From NCBI GenBank assembly GCA_051453625.1, contig JBOZIK010000001.1, forward strand, positions 236,350,636 through 236,414,635: a stretch of 64,000 bases of DNA, read 5' to 3'. The notes below the pieces were generated by a model that had not been told where the DNA came from, did no database searches, and saw only the letters and a program-made list of their open reading frames with translations. The stretch is from Welwitschia mirabilis. Taxonomy: Eukaryota > Gnetophyta > Gnetopsida > Welwitschiales. The translations under genes were made by a program, and so were the position numbers. Positions within the stretch are counted from its first letter, which is position 1. Each line of letters begins with the position of its first letter. Shown in pieces: positions 59,780 to 64,000 of this stretch.

Positions 59780-61000
59780 ATGATGATGAGCCTCATATAA
59801 CCTTTAAGGGAAAACCAACCTCTTTTAAATATTCCATTTTACATGATAATAGATGCAAGCCATGAAAGAAGAACATAATGCTATCATAAAAAGTGATTTA
59901 TTAAAGTTCATTAATCCTTTGTTAGATCACACTATGTTACTTAATAAATGGATTTTATACAAGAAGTATAAAGTGGATAATATTCTTAAATGATATAAAT
60001 CTTTAGTTACTCCTATAGGCCTACATCAAATAGAAGGATTAAAGTCTAAATGAAGTATTCACACTAATATCTAATGGTATATAATCATAAAAAGAATTAC
60101 TTTAGTATCTTATAAGGGATCGAAATATCACTTATTAGGTATAAAAATGACCTTCTCAATGAATATCTTAAATAATAAATATATATGACGCAACCTAAGG
60201 GTTTCTAAGTCAAAGACAAGAAAACAAAAGTATGTAGACTAATTAAATTTTTATATTAGCTAAAACAAGCTCTAAGAACATGGTATACAAACTTTCTAGT
60301 TATTTGAGTACCATTGGACTTAATTATGTGACTATGAGGATGTATATGCAATACTTTTCATCAAATCTAATGGAAATGAATATACATATATAGTGGTTTA
60401 GATAGATTTAATGTTGATAACTGGTTATAATGAAGTGGATGTAAATCATATAAAGATTACATTAAGTAATGCATTTAAAATTTTTAATCTAGGATTATCT
60501 TGATTATACCTTAATGTAGAAATTGAGTAGAAAGAGAATTAAATATTTTTAAGGAAATACATTTAAAAATTGATTTAAAAATTTGGACTAAAGACTATCA
60601 AAGAAGCTATTACAGCTTAAAATGAAATGCACTAATTAGCATTGATGAATGCTTGGAATTGGTAAATAAGACTAAATATGTAATAATAGTCAGTAGTGTC
60701 ACTTTTGTTATTAATATTATATATAATATATCATATGTAGTTGGTGTATTATCTAGACATTTTAATGCGTTAAAGTTATTCATCTAAATGCTATCATAAG
60801 AGTATTAAGACAATTGAAAAAGAATTGGATCTTGCATATAAGAAAAAATCTTAAATTATCTATTGTAAATTCAAATTGATTATAATTAACATATATTGTA
60901 AAGTATGTTTCAGGTTCATTTGGAACTTTTTAATAAAATAATAGAAAATTTTAATTTACTACCATAGATAATCTAAAGAACATAGTTTTTAGCATTTTTA
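59780..61000 (+). pseudogene. Copia RT and RNase H remnant, element C
   Basis: The RT start lies at about 59800-59960 (EPHITFKGKPTSFKY; NKWILYKKYKVDNILK). The middle block MTQPKGF..KDKKTKVCRLI is at 60184-60245, followed by LKQALRTWYTNF. The polymerase site at 60386-60412 reads YIVV-stop-IDLM instead of YIVVYVDDLM, so one catalytic Asp is lost. The thumb block LNVEIE is near 60515. RNase H begins about 60700 with YVVGVLSRHFNALK (60735-60776) and fades after 60900. Two TAA/TAG stops per hundred bases or so are present. Confidence 0.85.
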
Positions 61001-61100
61001 TCCCTTTGTTAATGTTTTTTAAGCATGATCCACTTGTGATCCTCTTAGTAGATCTTTGATAGATAATTAATGAAACAATGAGAAATGTTAGATAACATAA

Positions 61101-61319
61101 TAAGATCTTAAAAAAATACATTTACATCAATTAATGGGTCTAACATAATCATTAAGAATGCCTTAGAGATGATCCTAATGTAAACCAATTTGATGATTAA
61201 AGAAAGATATTAGAGGATTGAGAAGTTGATTTTAGAGTCTTATCAACACCATAGTCATCCAAATAAAGGTAGAAATGAAGACCATTTCACCAGTTTCAAG
61301 GATTCTATTGTGGAATGGC
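61101..61319. other. No recognisable feature
   Basis: AT-rich DNA after the copia RNase H. It should hold the 3' untranslated part and the polypurine tract, but none is clear. Confidence 0.4.
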
Positions 61320-61419
61320 NNNNNNNNNNNNNNNNNNNNNNNNNNNNNNNNNNNNNNNNNNNNNNNNNNNNNNNNNNNNNNNNNNNNNNNNNNNNNNNNN
61401 NNNNNNNNNNNNNNNNNNN
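61320..61419. other. Assembly gap (100 N) with a 20-base exact overlap
   Basis: GGATTCTATTGTGGAATGGC stands both at 61300-61319 and at 61420-61439, directly on either side of the N run. The two contigs overlap by 20 bases, and the gap length is probably zero. Confidence 0.99.
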
Positions 61420-61649
61420 GGATTCTATTGTGGAATGGCACTAATGAATCATTAGATATGGATAATTAGGTAGATGTATGATGGTTTCTAACTAATGAAT
61501 TATGATTTGTAATGAATGAATAATGATTCAAATCCATTCTTCTACTTCATCCTACTATATACAAAGGTAGATGGACAATAATTTGTAACTAATGAATAAT
61601 GATTCAAATATGTTATTAAATTTACATTGTATTAATTACTTATTAGTTA
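61420..61649. repeat. Short direct repeats around AATAATGATTCAAAT
   Basis: TAATGAATAATGATTCAAAT-like words occur near 61515-61540 and 61588-61611, with a related one at 61490. Non-coding and possibly LTR sequence. Confidence 0.5.
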
Positions 61650-61900
61650 NNNNNNNNNNNNNNNNNNNNNNNNNNNNNNNNNNNNNNNNNNNNNNNNNNN
61701 NNNNNNNNNNNNNNNNNNNNNNNNNNNNNNNNNNNNNNNNNNNNNNNNNNNNNNNNNNNNNNNNNNNNNNNNNNNNNNNNNNNNNNNNNNNNNNNNNNNN
61801 NNNNNNNNNNNNNNNNNNNNNNNNNNNNNNNNNNNNNNNNNNNNNNNNNNNNNNNNNNNNNNNNNNNNNNNNNNNNNNNNNNNNNNNNNNNNNNNNNNNN
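61650..61900. other. Assembly gap (251 N)
   Basis: The only gap not 100 long, so its size was probably estimated or the bases were masked. Confidence 0.99.
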
Positions 61901-63100
61901 GGATTGAAAACATCCTCCTCTAACTCTAGGTATTATTCATTTACTCAAAAGCATGTAATTACTATCTAATAATTAAAAATGCATAATAATGATAAAAATA
62001 GTAGGATGAAGATGCTAAGGATGAAATACTAAAGGTGCAAAAAATGTATAATAGTAGAGAAATTACGAGAAGAGAAAGATAGAAAATAAATTAATTTGGT
62101 ATACAGAAATTTTATCAATTAGTTAATGCAAGTTTAATAATTTTTAAATAAATTTTAAGAGAAATTAGCTAAATAACAAAAAGTATTTTGAGCATTAAAT
62201 AAATAATACAAGATAAATAAGTAATCATGTAATCATATGATTAAAAAAATTAAAACATAATTTTTTATTCAAGCGCATAAGAATATTGGTCAATAAGATA
62301 AAATAGATTGGATTACTAATAAGACTAGGAAGAGAGGTTGAATTTAGTAGAGATTAGACTATATCTAATTAATAGTAAAGAGAAATATTAAAAAAAGATA
62401 AAATACTAAGAAAAGAGATAAACAAGAGAAAAAAATAATCATACATAATTAAATTTGCAATGAAACTAAGGAAATATGCAAGAGAAGTAAATAAATGATG
62501 TATGATCATGATTAAAAAGTAAATATCACTTAAAGAAATATTAGAGATTGAGAAAAAAAAATCCAAGCCATGTTAGAAATACTTAAAAATAGTAAATGAG
62601 CAACTCTAGCCATCTATTTATAGGAGTAAGATCTTCGAATAGTGGGTAGTCAACTCCTAGGTATAGTTCGTCAACCCCAAGGTATAGGCAATTGACTATT
62701 GCAAGTAAAAGTTAAGATTTTTTAGAATATTAAACCAACTAACTAAGAATAATGGTTAATAATATGATACTAGCAATAGGTTTGAGGAAACGATAGTTGA
62801 GTGAGGTTTTATATGAGGTTGAATAGTTAAAGAACTATGATAACTGAGAAACAAAGGATTAACCATATAGAATCTAATGATTATTACATAATAACTTTAA
62901 TAATATTTCAAATATGATAATTAGAATAGAATTGATTATATTATTATAAGTATTTAACTAACTAAGGATTAAGATAGGATTAGATGAGCATTAAAAGAGA
63001 AATGGTTATCAATATTTATAAATATGAATTAGCATAAGTTTTAAATTAATGAAGATTACATAGGAGAAATAATACATTAAGAATAGGACTCAAGATTTAG
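61901..63100 (-). repeat. Putative 3' LTR zone of antisense copia element D
   Basis: Non-coding DNA downstream (minus strand) of copia RNase H remains. It includes a minus-strand TATA box at 62615-62622 and, next to it, GTCAACTCC and GTCAACCCC words like those of the blocks at 26280 and 52790. The limits are unknown. Confidence 0.4.
62615..62622 (-). promoter_or_regulatory. TATA box of putative antisense LTR
   Basis: The plus strand TATTTATA reads TATAAATA on the minus strand and is followed there by G. It sits in the LTR zone next to copia pol remains of the same orientation. Confidence 0.4.
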
Positions 63101-63149
63101 ATATTTTCATGAAGATACAAATCTATCTTGATAGAAAGATTTGGTGAAA

Positions 63150-64000
63150 ATAATTATAAGTTGTTATTCATTGGTACATACATTAGTTGAATGTTCTTAC
63201 TTTTCACATAATTCCTAATGAAGTTATGTCAGATATTAATGTGTTTAGTTTAGGAGTGAAGTACATGATTCTTAGAGAAATTAATAGTAGCAGAGTTATT
63301 ACAAAAAATAAGTGTGTTATATTCATGAATATCTAAATCCTTTAACACGTGATAAATCTATGAAACCTGAGTGATATAGCTACTTATAGCTACATACTTA
63401 TCTTCTATGATAGATAGGATAATAGATCTTTTATTTTTGTTAGCTCAACTTACATGACATTACCCTAAGAGATAGTAGGAATTACTAGTACTTTTCAATA
63501 ATTTCTAAAACTAGCCTAATTATCATCATATAAATTAAATAAATGTAGATTAGACTCTTTTAAAAACAAATTTGATTATTTAAATTATAGTTCACATACC
63601 TAAAGATCTACTTAATAGATTTAAAATGATATTATATCAGTTTTGACTAATACCTTTCACATAGTTCTTTGACAAAAATTATGTATGACCTACTTTTAAT
63701 GAGATAAAGAAGGTTTTAAATAATGCTTTAGCATATATTTGTATCTACATGCTTTTCCTTTTTATCATCATTGATTTGTCATTGATCCCCCTTGGTGCTG
63801 AGATGAATTTACTATGTTCATGTAAATTTGCTTTATGAGTATAATTATACAATTTTACTATATCAAGAAAAATCCATTATTTCATTTCCTAATTTACAAA
63901 TCAAAAAACATTTTATCTCATTCTAAAGTCACTAGTTATTGGTTTTAGAAAGTTATGAAATAAATAATATAGTGTAATAGTGAAAAATAGCATCATCAAC
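63150..64000 (-). pseudogene. Antisense copia RNase H/RT end, element D (runs off window)
   Basis: Read on the minus strand, 63700-63180 follows the usual RNase H course of plant copia elements at the DNA level. The part around 63320-63420 (plus strand ATGAATATCTAAATCC, then GTGATATAGCTACTTATAGC) matches the region that normally encodes the AST-EAEY-A block. No long frame is open. The part to 64000 should be RT. I base this on resemblance of the complement to copia sequences, so the domain is likely but the subfamily is not known. Confidence 0.5.

Larger units (their letters stand above)
56800..61100 (+). mobile_element. Sense copia element C (gag to RNase H remains)
   Basis: Domains in copia order on the plus strand: gag zinc knuckle at 57328, protease at about 57525, pre-integrase at about 57920, integrase core at 58080-58530, integrase C-terminus at 58590-58755, RT at about 59780-60590 and RNase H at about 60690-61000. 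Two gaps with repeated flanks lie between integrase and RT. LTRs and primer site were not found. It shares the HGSSSN-like linker with the sense copia element at 5376-8279, so both probably belong to one family, and C preserves the domains that the other has lost. Confidence 0.8.

Overview
This window looks like repeat-filled intergenic DNA from the nuclear genome of a flowering plant. It is very AT-rich (about a quarter G+C by eye) and CpG is scarce. I see no intact host gene, tRNA, rRNA or CRISPR array. What can be recognised is a set of decayed, partly nested LTR retrotransposons of plant type: Ty1/copia elements in both orientations and one Ty3/gypsy element of the Athila/Tat kind. All coding frames are broken. 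Many stops sit where a Gln or Trp codon is expected, which fits long-term deamination of methylated cytosine. Thirteen runs of N, twelve of them exactly 100 long, show that this is a scaffold. At several of them the two contig ends repeat each other.

Layout. 1-5275: antisense copia element A (Tork/Tnt1-like; gag at the right, RNase H at the left). 5376-8279: sense copia element with a short LTR, lacking gag. 8300-13640: antisense copia element B, a diverged copy of A. 13641-24910: a Ty3/gypsy element in sense orientation (LTR/leader, gag, protease, RT, RNase H, integrase). Its gag is split by a 4.1-kb non-autonomous LTR element (16067-20190) with about 398-bp LTRs, a Met-tRNA-type primer site and a polypurine tract. 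25170-28610: a direct repeat pair around an LTR-like block with repeated GTCGACC-type words and an eroded minus-strand ORF. 28611-35925: LTR-like and unrecognised AT-rich DNA, including a 1.3-kb duplication across a gap. 35926-46935: tandem copies of a roughly 3-kb unit that carries a 37-38-bp minisatellite and ends in AAT/ATT microsatellites. 46936-56795: mostly unrecognised, with a 1.4-kb direct repeat pair, a second GTCGACC-type LTR block and a striking G-rich tract. 56800-61100: a second sense copia element with gag knuckle, protease, integrase, RT and RNase H remains. 61100-64000: LTR-like DNA and the RNase H end of an antisense copia element that runs off the window.

None of these elements could move by itself: catalytic residues are replaced and frames are broken. 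The interest lies in the nesting, the non-autonomous element and its internal frames, the tandem 3-kb array, and scaffold artefacts that could mislead an annotation. Strong AT bias with decayed retroelements would fit, for example, very AT-rich parasitic plants, but the species cannot be fixed from this sequence. Identities and family names come from reading by eye and memory of family motifs; no search was run.
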